Position numbers and translations under genes: made by a program. The notes beneath the pieces were generated by a model. It was given only the letters and a program-made list of their open reading frames with translations, was not told the origin of the DNA and searched no databases. Below are positions 8,510 to 17,686 of a stretch of DNA of 64,000 bases, piece by piece (positions within the stretch are counted from its first letter, which is position 1; each line of letters starts with the position of its first letter). Source of the DNA: Sphaerisporangium krabiense (lineage in GTDB: Bacteria > Actinomycetota > Actinomycetes > Streptosporangiales > Streptosporangiaceae); the NCBI RefSeq assembly GCF_014200435.1, contig NZ_JACHBR010000001.1, forward strand, positions 1,736,001 to 1,800,000, read 5' to 3'.

Positions 8510-9649
8510 ATGCGTACCGCCACAGCCATCACCGCCGGCGCGCTGGCCCTCGCGGGACTCACCGCGTGCTCGTCGACGAGCGGCGGGGGCGACACGGCCG
8601 CGCAGTCCTCGGGCAAGCCCGGCAAGATCACCGTCGCCGCCTCCGACACCGACTGCAAGGTCTCCACGGCGGCCCTCCCCGCGGGCACCTCGACCTTCCA
8701 GGTCACCAACGGCGGTTCCAAGGTCACCGAGTTCTACGTCTACGCCCCCGGAGACCGGGTCATGGGCGAGGTCGAGAACATCGTCCCCGGCCTCACCCGC
8801 GAGGTCATGATCGAGCTGCCCGCCGGCGCCTACGAGACGGCCTGCAAGCCCGGCATGATCGGCAAGGGCATCCGCAACCCGCTCAAGGTCTCCGGCGCCG
8901 CCGCGCCGCTGTCCGACGACGCCAAGCTGGCCCAGGCCGCCAAGGACTACGGCCGTTACGTCAAGAGCCAGACCGACGCGCTGCTGATCAAGACCCAGGA
9001 GTTCGTGGACGCCGTCAAGGCGGGCGACATCGACAAGGCCAAGTCGCTCTATCCGGTCGCGCGGACGTACTGGGAGCGCATCGAGCCGGTCGCCGAGAGC
9101 TTCGGCGACCTCGACCCCGCCATCGACGCCCGCGAGGACGCCCTCGAACCCGGCGCCGAGTGGACCGGCTTCCACCGGATCGAGAAGGACCTGTGGAAGG
9201 CCAAGGACATCAGCAAGGACGGCCCCGTCGCCGACAAGCTTATGGCGGACGTGCAGAAGATCGTCGAACGCGCCAACAGCGAGACGCTCTCCCCGCTCAA
9301 GCTGGCCACCGGCGCCAAGGCCCTGCTCGACGAGGTCGCCACCGGCAAGATCACCGGCGAGGAGGACCGCTACTCCCACACCGACCTGTGGGACTTCGCC
9401 GCCAACCTCGAAGGGTCCAAGGGCGCCATCGCGGCGCTGCGCCCCGTGCTCACCGAGCGCGCGCCCGACCTGGTCAAGGAGCTGGACGAGAAGTTCCCGG
9501 CCGCCGAGGCCACCCTCGGCAAGCACCGCTCCGGCGACGGCTGGAAGCTCCACACCGAGCTGTCCAAGGCCGACCTGAAGGAACTCTCCGACTCGATCAA
9601 CGCGCTGGCCGAGCCCATCAGCAAAGTCGCCGCGGTGATCGCCAAGTGA
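8510..9649 (+). CDS. efeO: EfeO iron-binding lipoprotein (cupredoxin plus M75 domain)
   Basis: Extracytoplasmic component of EfeUOB, 379 aa. The signal peptide ends in LTACSSTSG, a lipobox with the lipidated Cys. An N-terminal cupredoxin-like domain (about 40-125, starting ITVAASDTDCKV) is followed by an imelysin/M75-type domain carrying the HxxE motif in GFHRIEKDLW, the proposed metal site of the family. It is thought to collect ferric/ferrous iron and hand it to EfeU. It sits between efeU and efeB with short gaps on both sides. Confidence 0.94.
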   Translation: MRTATAITAGALALAGLTACSSTSGGGDTAAQSSGKPGKITVAASDTDCKVSTAALPAGTSTFQVTNGGSKVTEFYVYAPGDRVMGEVENIVPGLTREVMIELPAGAYETACKPGMIGKGIRNPLKVSGAAAPLSDDAKLAQAAKDYGRYVKSQTDALLIKTQEFVDAVKAGDIDKAKSLYPVARTYWERIEPVAESFGDLDPAIDAREDALEPGAEWTGFHRIEKDLWKAKDISKDGPVADKLMADVQKIVERANSETLSPLKLATGAKALLDEVATGKITGEEDRYSHTDLWDFAANLEGSKGAIAALRPVLTERAPDLVKELDEKFPAAEATLGKHRSGDGWKLHTELSKADLKELSDSINALAEPISKVAAVIAK

Positions 9650-9692
9650 CCGGGCACGCGGACTTAGGCCCGGGCAGGAAGGAGGCGAGCTG

Positions 9693-10940
9693 ATGCAGAT
9701 CAACAGGCGCAAGCTCTTCGGCCTCGGGGCCGCGGGCGTGGCCGCCGCCGGCACCGGGGCCCTGGCCACGCGAGCCATGCTCGACGCCGCCCCGCCCGCC
9801 GCGGCGGCGTCCACCTCCGACCCCGTGTCGTTCTACGGCGAGCACCAGGCCGGCATCGTCACCCCCGCCCAGGACCGCCTGCATTTCGTCAGCTTCGACG
9901 TCGTCACCAAGAAGCGCGACGAGCTCGTCGAGATGCTCCAGGAATGGACGGCGGCCGCCGCCCGCATGGCGCAGGGCAAGGACGCCGGCACGTTCGGCGC
10001 CGTCGGCGGCGCCCCCGAGGCCCCGCCGGACGACACCGGCGAGGCGCTCGGCCTGCCGCCGTCCGGGCTGACGCTCACGATCGGCTTCGGGCCGTCCCTG
10101 TTCGACGACCGGTTCGGGCTCGCCGCCAAGAAGCCCGCCGCGCTCGCCGACCTGCCCCGTTTCCCCGGCGAGGCCCTCCTGCCGGAGATCTCCGGCGGCG
10201 ACCTGTGCGTCCAGGCGTGCGCCCACGACCCGCAGGTCGCCGTGCACGCGATCCGCAACCTCGCCAGGATCGGGTTCGGCAAGGTCTCAGTCCGCTGGTC
10301 GCAGCTCGGCTTCGGCCGGACGTCCTCCACCTCCCGCGCCCAGACCACCGCGCGCAACCTCATGGGCTTCAAGGACGGCACCAACAACCTCAAGCTCGAG
10401 GACGCCGCCATGCTCAAGCAGCAGCTCTGGGTGGCGCCCGGCGACGGGCCCGCCTGGATGACCGGCGGCAGCTACATGGTCACCCGCAAGATCCGGATGA
10501 ACATCGAGACCTGGGACCGGGCCCCGCTCGGGGAGCAGCAGCAGATCTTCGGCCGCGACAAGGGCGAGGGCGCGCCGCTCGGCCGGGCCCGCGAGTTCGA
10601 CCCGATCGACTTCAACGCCAAGGGCCAGGACGGCGAGCTCGCCATCGCCAAGGACGCCCACATCCGCCTCGCGCATCCCACCTCCCACGGCGGCGCGCAC
10701 CTGCTGCGGCGCGGCTACAACTACGTGGACGGCTCCGACGGGCTCGGACGGCTGGACGCCGGGCTGTTCTTCATCGCCTACCAGCGGGACCCGCGCAAGC
10801 AGTTCGTCCCCATCCAGATGGAGCTGGCGCGCAAGGACCTGCTGAACGAGTACATCAAGCACGTCTCCAGCGGTCTGTTCGCCTGCCCGCCCGGGCTGCG
10901 CGACGCCGGCGACTACTGGGGCCGCACGCTGTTCGCCTGA
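9693..10940 (+). CDS. efeB: EfeB deferrochelatase/peroxidase (DyP type)
   Basis: Haem-containing dye-decolourising-type peroxidase of 415 aa exported by the Tat pathway; the signal reads NRRKLFGLGAAGVAAAGTG. The family motif GXXDG occurs as GFKDGTNN in the middle of the protein. The C-terminal half carries DAHIRLAHPTSHGG, with the probable proximal haem His, and FIAYQRDPRKQFVPIQ. Members oxidise ferrous iron or extract iron from haem for the EfeUO pair. It is the last gene of the operon and converges on topA. Confidence 0.94.
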   Translation: MQINRRKLFGLGAAGVAAAGTGALATRAMLDAAPPAAAASTSDPVSFYGEHQAGIVTPAQDRLHFVSFDVVTKKRDELVEMLQEWTAAAARMAQGKDAGTFGAVGGAPEAPPDDTGEALGLPPSGLTLTIGFGPSLFDDRFGLAAKKPAALADLPRFPGEALLPEISGGDLCVQACAHDPQVAVHAIRNLARIGFGKVSVRWSQLGFGRTSSTSRAQTTARNLMGFKDGTNNLKLEDAAMLKQQLWVAPGDGPAWMTGGSYMVTRKIRMNIETWDRAPLGEQQQIFGRDKGEGAPLGRAREFDPIDFNAKGQDGELAIAKDAHIRLAHPTSHGGAHLLRRGYNYVDGSDGLGRLDAGLFFIAYQRDPRKQFVPIQMELARKDLLNEYIKHVSSGLFACPPGLRDAGDYWGRTLFA

Positions 10941-11004
10941 CGCCCGCGCGGGCCGCCCGCCAGAGGCCTCACACGTTCCCGGGGACGCGGAGCGACCCCT
11001 CTCA

Positions 11005-11018
11005 GGGCACTCGTGCCC
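11005..11018. terminator. Short hairpin between convergent efeB and topA
   Basis: GGGCAC-TC-GTGCCC forms a six-pair stem with a two-base tip, so it may be weak. A second GC-rich repeat follows near 11,034. It lies between the stops of efeB and topA and has no U-tract; assignment as terminator is tentative. Confidence 0.35.
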
Positions 11019-11099
11019 GATCGTGCCTCTACGGCCCCCTCAGGGGCGGGAAGGGCGGTTCGCCGGCGAATCGCCCATCCCGTCGGCTGTCTTTCGCGC

Positions 11100-13760
11100 T
11101 CAGGACTTGGCGCCGGCCTTCGCCCCGGCCTTGGCGCGCGGACGCTTCGGCGCCGGGCCGCGGGCACGGCGGTCCTCCAGCAGCTCGGCCGCCCGCTCGG
11201 TCGTGATCTGCTCCACCGAGTCGTCCTTGCGCAGGGACGCGTTCGTCTCGCCGTCGGTGACGTACGGCCCGAAACGCCCCTCCTTGACCACGATCGGCTT
11301 GCCCGACACCGGGTCCGCGCCCAGCTCGCGCAGCGGCGGCGCCGCGGCCGCCCGGCCCCTGCCCCGCGGCTTGGGCTGCGCGAACAGCTCCTTGGCCTGC
11401 TCCAGCGTCACCGTGAAGATGTCCTCCTCGGAGCCGAGCGACCGCGAGTCCGTCCCCTTCTTGATGTAGGGGCCGAACTTGCCGTTCTGCGCCGTGACCT
11501 CCTGGCCGTCCAGCTCACCCAGCACGCGCGGCAGCGACAGCAGCTTGAGCGCGTCGTCCAGCGTGATCGTCTCCAGCGACATCGACTTGAACAACGAGCT
11601 GGTGCGCGGCTTCGGCGCGTCCTTCTTGGCCCTGGTCTTCTTGCCGTCCGCCGGAGGCTCCTCCTCGGGGAGGATCTCGGTGACGTACGGCCCGAAACGC
11701 CCGGACTTGGCGACGATCTTGTGCCCGGTCACCGGGTCCGCGCCGAGCTCGTGATCGCCCGTCGGCTGCTTGAACAGCTCCTCGGCCCTCTCGGCCGTCA
11801 GCTCGTCGGGCGCCAGATCCTCGGGGACGTTCACCCGGGCGCCGTCCCGGTCCAGGTAGGGCCCGTACCTGCCCACCCGGATGACGATGTCCGTGCCGTT
11901 GATCGGGAACGAGCTGATCTCGCGGGCGTCGATCTCGCCCAGGTCGCTGACCAGCTCCTTCAGGCCGCTCCCGTGATCGCCGTAATAGAAGCGGCGCAGC
12001 TCGGGCACCCGCTCGGCGCGGGCGTTGGCGATGTCGTCGAGCACCTTCTCCATCTCGGCGGTGAAGTCGTAGTCGACCAGGTTGCCGAAGTGCCGTTCGA
12101 GCAGGTTGACCACCGCGAACGCCAGGAAGGACGGCACCAGCGCCGTGCCCTTCTTGAACACGTACCCCCGGTCGAGAATCGTTCCGATGATCGACGCGTA
12201 CGTCGACGGGCGGCCGATCTCGCGGTCCTCCAGCTCCTTGACCAGCGACGCCTCGGTGTACCTGGCCGGCGCCCGCGTCGCGTGGCCCTCGGGGCCCAGT
12301 TCCAGCGCGGTCAGCGGGTCGTCCTGGCGGAGGTTCGGCAGCCTGCGCACCGAGTCGTCCCGGTCGGTGGCCGGGTCGTCGGCGCCCTCGACGTACGCCT
12401 TGAGGAAGCCGTAGAACGTGATCGTGCGGCCGGTGGCGCTGAACTCGACGTTCTCCCCCGTGCTGGACCTGCCGGCGATGCGGACGCTGACCGACTCGCC
12501 GACCGCGTCCTTCATCTGGGAGGCGACCGTGCGCTGCCAGATCAGCTCGTACAGGCGGAACATGTCCCCGCTCAGGCCGGTCTCGCCGGGCGTGCGGAAC
12601 TCGTCCCCGGACGGCCGGATCGCCTCGTGCGCCTCCTGGGCGTTCTTGACCTTGCTCGCGTAGATGCGCGGCTTGTCCGGCACGTACTGCGCCCCGTACA
12701 GGCGCACCGCCTGGCTCCTGGCCGCCGCCAGGGCCGTCTCCGACAGGGTCGTGCTGTCGGTTCGCATGTAGGTGATGAAGCCGTTCTCGTACAGCTTCTG
12801 GGCGACCTGCATCGTGTACTTGGCCGAGAAGCCCAGCTTGCGGCTGGCCTCCTGCTGCAGCGTGGTCGTGCGGAACGGCGCGTACGGCCTGCGCGTGTAC
12901 GGCTTGCTCTCGACCGAGGCGACCGCGTACGACGCGCCCTCCAGGCGCCCCGCCAGCGCCCGCGCCGCCTGCTCGTCCAGGTGCAGGACGTCGGCGGTCT
13001 TCAGCGTGCCCGTGCTCGCGAAGTCACGGCCCTGGGCGACCCTGCGGCCGTCCACGCCGGTCAGCGTCGCCGAGAAGCTGCGCGGATCCTCGTCGCGGCC
13101 GATGTCGAAGACGGCCTGCAGGTCCCAGTACTCGGCCGAGGTGAACGCGATGCGCTCGCGCTCGCGCTCCACCACCAGCCGCGTGGCCACCGACTGCACC
13201 CGGCCCGCCGACAGGCGCGGCTTGACCTTCTTCCACAGGACCGGGCTGACCTCGTAGCCGTAGAGCCTGTCGAGGATGCGGCGCGTCTCCTGCGCGTCCA
13301 CCAGCCGCAGGTTGAGGCGGCGCGGGTTGGACACGGCGTCCTGGATCGCCTGCGGGGTGATCTCGTGGAAGACCATGCGGTGCACGGGGATCTTGGGCTT
13401 GAGGACCTCCTGGAGGTGCCAGGCGATGGCCTCCCCCTCGCGGTCCTCGTCGGTGGCGAGGTAGAGCTCGTCGGCGTCCTTGAGGAGCTGCTTCAGCTTC
13501 GATACCTGGGACTTCTTGTCCGGGTTCACGACGTAGAGCGGCTCGAACTCGTGGTCCACGTTCACCCCGAGACGGGCCCATGCCTCGCCCTTGAACTTCT
13601 CGGGGATGTCCTCGGCCCTCTCTGGCAGGTCACGAATGTGGCCGATGCTGGACTCCACGATGTAGCCACGCCCGAGGTACCCGGCGATCGTCTTCGCCTT
13701 GGCGGGCGACTCGACGATCACCAGGCGGGTTCCGCCGGCGCTGCCGTTGTTGGCTGGCAC
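11100..13760 (-). CDS. topA: DNA topoisomerase I
   Basis: Type IA topoisomerase of 886 aa that relaxes negative supercoils. The TOPRIM domain starts at the N-terminus (LVIVESPAKAKTIAGYLG); the active Tyr is residue 331 in FITYMRTDS; SLVKELEDREIGRPSTYA is the conserved segment after it. Downstream lie four repeats of a topo C-terminal domain built around GRYGPYL, GRFGPYV, GKFGPYIK and GRFGPYV. The end is a short basic tail (KAGAKAGAKS), as in other actinobacteria, in which it favours processivity. No zinc-finger cysteines are visible. The GTG at 13760 fits the usual actinobacterial start. Confidence 0.96.
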   Translation of the reverse strand: MPANNGSAGGTRLVIVESPAKAKTIAGYLGRGYIVESSIGHIRDLPERAEDIPEKFKGEAWARLGVNVDHEFEPLYVVNPDKKSQVSKLKQLLKDADELYLATDEDREGEAIAWHLQEVLKPKIPVHRMVFHEITPQAIQDAVSNPRRLNLRLVDAQETRRILDRLYGYEVSPVLWKKVKPRLSAGRVQSVATRLVVERERERIAFTSAEYWDLQAVFDIGRDEDPRSFSATLTGVDGRRVAQGRDFASTGTLKTADVLHLDEQAARALAGRLEGASYAVASVESKPYTRRPYAPFRTTTLQQEASRKLGFSAKYTMQVAQKLYENGFITYMRTDSTTLSETALAAARSQAVRLYGAQYVPDKPRIYASKVKNAQEAHEAIRPSGDEFRTPGETGLSGDMFRLYELIWQRTVASQMKDAVGESVSVRIAGRSSTGENVEFSATGRTITFYGFLKAYVEGADDPATDRDDSVRRLPNLRQDDPLTALELGPEGHATRAPARYTEASLVKELEDREIGRPSTYASIIGTILDRGYVFKKGTALVPSFLAFAVVNLLERHFGNLVDYDFTAEMEKVLDDIANARAERVPELRRFYYGDHGSGLKELVSDLGEIDAREISSFPINGTDIVIRVGRYGPYLDRDGARVNVPEDLAPDELTAERAEELFKQPTGDHELGADPVTGHKIVAKSGRFGPYVTEILPEEEPPADGKKTRAKKDAPKPRTSSLFKSMSLETITLDDALKLLSLPRVLGELDGQEVTAQNGKFGPYIKKGTDSRSLGSEEDIFTVTLEQAKELFAQPKPRGRGRAAAAPPLRELGADPVSGKPIVVKEGRFGPYVTDGETNASLRKDDSVEQITTERAAELLEDRRARGPAPKRPRAKAGAKAGAKS

Positions 13761-14003
13761 GCTGCTTCCTACCTCGCTGTTCGCTGTCGTACTCCCCTGC
13801 CGGTCGATCCCGGCCCACCACGCGGGCGTGCCGGGTGATCCGTCACAGGCATGAAGGTAACCCGTCGTCGGAAAATACTCCCCGTCGGACTACCCGGTCA
13901 CTTACCGGTGTTCCACCTACCTGGACCCGATACCCACGAGGACGCAGAATAGAGCCCAGACAGTGCCAGCGTCCCCTTGCACACCCTTCGGAGACTAATA
14001 GCA

Positions 14004-14189
14004 GTGCTTGAGTACTCCTATTTGGACCTGTACCTCCCGCGCGGGACGACCCGGGAAACCGCCCGCCGGGTCCTGACCGAGCACGCTGAGCACGGACACT
14101 GGGAGCTGGATCGTCTCCGGTTGTACCCCGACGGCCGCCGCTACGTGCGGCTGCGCCGGAAGATCCTGCGGGTGGCCAGCACACTTTAG
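14004..14189 (+). CDS. Small DUF5703-like protein
   Basis: Basic protein of 61 aa, beginning MLEYSYLDLYLPRGTTRETA when the GTG at 14004 is used; GGAG stands 10 nt upstream. It is Arg-rich (LRLYPDGRRYVRLRRKI) and looks like the short conserved DUF5703 proteins of actinomycetes. Function unknown. It is divergent from topA and converges on the chaplin gene. A TTG 27 nt upstream is in frame but lacks a ribosome site. Confidence 0.72.
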   Translation: MLEYSYLDLYLPRGTTRETARRVLTEHAEHGHWELDRLRLYPDGRRYVRLRRKILRVASTL

Positions 14190-14220
14190 CCCTCGCGGCC
14201 AACTGTAGCCTCTGGAAATG

Positions 14221-14261
14221 GCTTTGCCCGCCCCGGGCCGCGCCCCCGGAACGGGCAAAGC
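14221..14261. terminator. Stem-loop downstream of the DUF5703-like gene
   Basis: GCTTTGCCCG at 14221-14230 pairs with CGGGCAAAGC at 14252-14261, ten perfect base pairs around a GC-rich 21-nt loop. Its place 31 nt after the stop codon fits a terminator; no U-tract follows on the plus strand. Confidence 0.5.
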
Positions 14262-14373
14262 GTCTTTGCTCCGCCGCCGCGATTCGGCCCTGCGGCCCGG
14301 CACCGCGAGCATCCTCGCAGGCGGCGAAGCGTCTGTGACTCCGCCGCAGGATCACGGCGAAGGATCTGTGACC

Positions 14374-14399
14374 CCATCTCGCCGGCGCCGGCGAGATGG
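14374..14399. repeat. Perfect 26-bp palindrome
   Basis: The two 13-base arms (left arm CCATCTCGCCGGC) are exact reverse complements with no spacer. It lies between convergent genes, so it could act as a terminator for the chaplin mRNA or as a protein site. Confidence 0.7.
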
Positions 14400-14524
14400 C
14401 TCTTGGCACGTCGCCCAGAGCGGACGATCTATAACGGTGCCGCATGGCTCGCGGCACGCCGTCCGTCCGCCCCGTGCCCGACGGGCGCAGTCGCCGCACC
14501 CGTCAGGCATCGCGACGCCCTCGG

Positions 14525-14562
14525 CCGTCCCCCGCACCGCATGGCGTGCGGCACGGGGACGG
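14525..14562. terminator. Imperfect hairpin near the 3' end of the chaplin gene
   Basis: CCGTCCCC at 14525-14532 pairs with GGGGACGG at 14555-14562 and inner bases pair further (CACCGCA with TGCGG). It lies 44 nt beyond the chaplin stop on the minus strand. Confidence 0.45.
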
Positions 14563-14605
14563 GACGCCCGGCGGTGTCGCGCCGCCGGACCTCACTCCGA
14601 GTCGT

Positions 14606-16366
14606 TCACCTGCGGCGGAGACGGCGGGTGCCGGCGAAGAGGATCGCCGAGGCGGCGCAGAGCGCACCGGTCAGCAGGGCGACCAGCGAGCCGGCGTTCA
14701 TGCCCGTGACGCCGAGCGGACGCTCCGCGCTCATCAGGCCGAGCGTGCCCACGCCGACCGGGGAAGCACCGGCACCGGAACGGGCCCCGCCGATCACGCC
14801 CCCGACCGGCGTACCGGAGACGACCCTCTGCACGGGGACCAGCGGGCCGCCGCCGGAAGGGGCCGGGCGGCCCGGCGTCACCGGCAGCTCGGGCAGGCCG
14901 AGGGGCTTCTCGCCGGGGCCGCCCGCCTGGCTCGACTGGTGGGTCGTCTCGCCCGCCTTGGGACGGCCGGGAAGCGCCGGGGCGAGGGGCAGGTCGGGCA
15001 GGATGCCGAGTCCGGACGGCTTGGCCTCCGTCACGGCGGCGGACACCTCGCCCGAGCTACGCGCCCAGGCGCCGGGACCCTGCTGGGGCACACCCTCGGC
15101 CCTGCCGCCGACGGACGCGCCGCCGAGGCAGCCCGCGGCGGCGTCGCCCAGCACGGCCACCGCGTTGCCGCACACGCTGACCGGCACGGCGATCGGGGCG
15201 ACGACCTGGTTACCGCCGAGCACGCTGTGCCGCCCGTCGGTCCGGTTGTTCCCCGCGCCGGCGCCACCACCGCCGCCCTTGATCGTCGCGCCGCCGCGGC
15301 AGCCCGAGAACGCCCGCCCGAGAACGCCCGCGGAGACGCCGCACACGCTGACCGGCGCCGTGATCGGGGCCACCACCTGGTTGCCGCCGAGCACCGAGCC
15401 GAACCCACTGGTACGGTTGCCGCCCGCGCCGCTCCCGTGCCCGGCGGGCGGGACACTGACGCCGCCCTGGCAACCCGCCGCGCCGTTGCCGACCGCGTTG
15501 CCGCACACGTTGACCGGCGCGGTGATGGGGGCGACGATCTGGTTACCGCCGAGCACACTGTGCCGCCCGTCGGTCGCGTTGCCGCCCGCGCCGCCCTTGC
15601 CACCGCCCTGGCCGTGCCCGCCGTAGCCGTTGCCGCCCTTGGGGACGGTGGCGCCGCCGCGGCACCCGGCGAAGGCGTGCCCGATGACGGCGACGGCGTT
15701 GCCGCACACGCTGACCGGCGCCGTGATCGGGGCCACCACCTGGTTGCCGCCGATCACCGAGCCGCGCCCGTCGGTCCGGTTGCCGCCCGCGCCGTGCCGC
15801 CCGCCGCCGGCGACGGCCTTCGCGCCGCCGCGGCAGCCCGCGGCCGCCTCGCCGATGACCGCGACGGCGTTGCCGCACACGCTGACCGGCGCCGTGATCG
15901 GGGCGACGACCTGGTTACCGCCGAGCACGCTGTGGCTGCCGTCGGTCGTGTTGCCACCGGCGGCGTCCTTGCCCTTCCTGACCTCGGCGCCGCCGCGGCA
16001 GCCCGCGTCGGACCGCCCGATCAGCGACACGGCGTTGCCGCACGCGCTGATCGGGGCGGTGATCGGGGCGTTGACCTGGTTACCGCCGAGGACGCTGTGG
16101 CTGCCGTCGGTCCGGCCCTGGATCGCGTCCGACGCGCCGCCCTCCTGGACGGAGGCGCCGCCGCGCGAGCCGGCCGAGGCGCCGCCGATCACGCCGGCCG
16201 CGTTGCCGCTGATGTCGACCGGGACCTTGATCGGCAGGTCGATCTGGTTGCCGCCGCCGACCGATCCGGTGCCGGAGGTGTCGGCAAGGGCGGTGCCGCT
16301 GCTGAGGGCCATGACCGCGACCGCCAGAAGAGCGGCGGGAGCGGAACCCTTCGCCCACGTTCGCAT
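14606..16366 (-). CDS. Long multi-repeat chaplin-like surface protein
   Basis: Cell-surface protein of 586 aa. A signal peptide (ending ALA) is followed by seven repeats of about 50-65 aa built on SVLGGNQVVAPITAPVSVCG and AVAVIGxAxAGCRGGA, the chaplin domain that assembles hydrophobic amyloid-like fibres on aerial hyphae and spores. Repeats 2-7 hold the two conserved Cys; repeat 1 has Ser or none instead. Gly-rich linkers with N-x-TDG separate repeats. A Pro-rich stretch follows, then LGVTG, a hydrophobic span and RRLRRR, resembling a sortase signal. AAGGAG precedes the ATG at 16366. Known long chaplins usually have two repeats, so this one is unusually long. Confidence 0.85.
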   Translation of the reverse strand: MRTWAKGSAPAALLAVAVMALSSGTALADTSGTGSVGGGNQIDLPIKVPVDISGNAAGVIGGASAGSRGGASVQEGGASDAIQGRTDGSHSVLGGNQVNAPITAPISACGNAVSLIGRSDAGCRGGAEVRKGKDAAGGNTTDGSHSVLGGNQVVAPITAPVSVCGNAVAVIGEAAAGCRGGAKAVAGGGRHGAGGNRTDGRGSVIGGNQVVAPITAPVSVCGNAVAVIGHAFAGCRGGATVPKGGNGYGGHGQGGGKGGAGGNATDGRHSVLGGNQIVAPITAPVNVCGNAVGNGAAGCQGGVSVPPAGHGSGAGGNRTSGFGSVLGGNQVVAPITAPVSVCGVSAGVLGRAFSGCRGGATIKGGGGGAGAGNNRTDGRHSVLGGNQVVAPIAVPVSVCGNAVAVLGDAAAGCLGGASVGGRAEGVPQQGPGAWARSSGEVSAAVTEAKPSGLGILPDLPLAPALPGRPKAGETTHQSSQAGGPGEKPLGLPELPVTPGRPAPSGGGPLVPVQRVVSGTPVGGVIGGARSGAGASPVGVGTLGLMSAERPLGVTGMNAGSLVALLTGALCAASAILFAGTRRLRRR

Positions 16367-16882
16367 GATAGATCGCTCCTTGTTCTAGCTCGGGGGGAAG
16401 TTCCTGACCGACACCCACCCGCGGGACCGCACGGCCCGGCCACCGGAGACCACAGAGGAAGAGGCACCCGAGTCGGGACTTCGTCTCCTGGGCCTCACGC
16501 CCAGGCCACGACCAGGACGAGCGCAGATCGCTGATGTACGCCTGAACCGTGGCCGACCTGGACGTATCCGAGGACCAGCCGCCTGGGGAGGGCAGCCGTC
16601 CGGGCACGAGCCGTCAGAGCGTGGGGGTCGCTCTAGGGACGCGGCCGAGACCGGGAGTGACGTCCGCCAGTGGATGTCAGAAACGTCAGGGATGGGATAT
16701 GCGGGAGACTCCATGTCACCCGCGCGGAGACCGCCTTCGCTCATCGCTCTCCCGAGGAACCGTCCTCAGGACATGCTCAGGACATGACCCGACTGCAGAA
16801 GAGGTCATCGCCCAGGAGAGCTGCGTGCGAGCGGGGCGCTCCGGGACCGGACGGGCACGCTGCCCGTACCGGCGGGGCGGGA
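16367..16882. other. Upstream region of the chaplin gene
   Basis: This 516-nt stretch contains the chaplin ribosome site (AAGGAG near 16374) and presumably its promoter. No convincing gene is seen on either strand, and no clear hairpin. Confidence 0.5.
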
Positions 16883-17452
16883 TCAGTCGGGAGAGAAAGA
16901 GGGATCGTCCGCTGCGGCGCGGACCACCGGGGCGGGCACGCGCGCCGTGAAGGCGGGCGAGGCCACGAGCCGCGGGTCGAAGACGGACCTCGCGACATCC
17001 CCGATACCCGGCCCGGAGGGGCCGGAGCCACTCCGGGGCACGAAGCCGTCGGCACCCGCCGAATGATCGGCGGCGGACGGCGCGGCGGGCGCGGGCTTGG
17101 ACTGGCTGGTCAGCCCGTCCACCGAGCGCCCGGCCATGGCCACGGCGTCGGCCGAGACCGTGTCGCTCACCGTGGGGAAACCGCCGGCCGAGGCCGGCCC
17201 GGTGGCGACGTGAGGAGTCGCGGCGGCGTCACGCGGCGCCTTCGGCGTGGTGACCTCGGCGCCGTTCGTCCTGTGGGAGACCCGGGCCGTGCCTTCGGCC
17301 TCGACGGCGGTCGCGTGCCCTGCGGGGATGTGGGTTTCCGCGGACGCGGCGCCGGTGAAGCCGAAGATCAGGCCCAGGAGCCAGCCGATGGCGATCACAC
17401 CGCCGACGGCAAGGAGACGAGCGAACCGGGAGCCGGCCACGAACCGTGCCAT
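16883..17452 (-). CDS. Exported protein of unknown function
   Basis: Protein of 189 aa with an N-terminal signal or anchor: MARFVAGSRFARLLAVGGVI followed by hydrophobic residues and GAASA, a plausible signal peptidase site. The rest is low-complexity, rich in Ala, Pro, Ser and Thr, with no recognised domain. I chose ATG 17452 because GGGAGG lies 5 nt upstream; an in-frame extension upstream has no support. It neighbours the chaplin on the same strand, so a surface role is possible but unproven. Confidence 0.6.
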   Translation of the reverse strand: MARFVAGSRFARLLAVGGVIAIGWLLGLIFGFTGAASAETHIPAGHATAVEAEGTARVSHRTNGAEVTTPKAPRDAAATPHVATGPASAGGFPTVSDTVSADAVAMAGRSVDGLTSQSKPAPAAPSAADHSAGADGFVPRSGSGPSGPGIGDVARSVFDPRLVASPAFTARVPAPVVRAAADDPSFSPD

Positions 17453-17686
17453 CCGGACCTCCCGCGTCACGACCGCCTCGGCGTGATCGCCCGAAGCGGT
17501 CACGGGCACGCACCGCGCCGCGGCGGGCGACGCGCCCGCTCGCGACCGTGCACCGATGCGTGCCACGTGACCTCCCCGACCATCGATCGGCCAAGCTTTC
17601 GCAAGGCCGACCGCACCACCAACTCCTCAACGGAAAGTTACCGTAGCAGCACGCGGAGTGAAGTCAAAGCGTTTCCACCGAACGGG

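Larger units (their letters stand above)
14190..14605. other. Hairpin-rich intergenic stretch
   Basis: No gene seen. It holds at least three hairpins: 14221-14261, the perfect palindrome 14374-14399 and 14525-14562, plus repeated short words around 'gcgaagcgtctgtgactccgcc'. It separates the convergent DUF5703-like and chaplin genes. Confidence 0.6.

Noticed and set aside
11013..13838. Long plus-strand frame opposite topA
   Set aside because: Antisense shadow of topA: no domain, no ribosome site.
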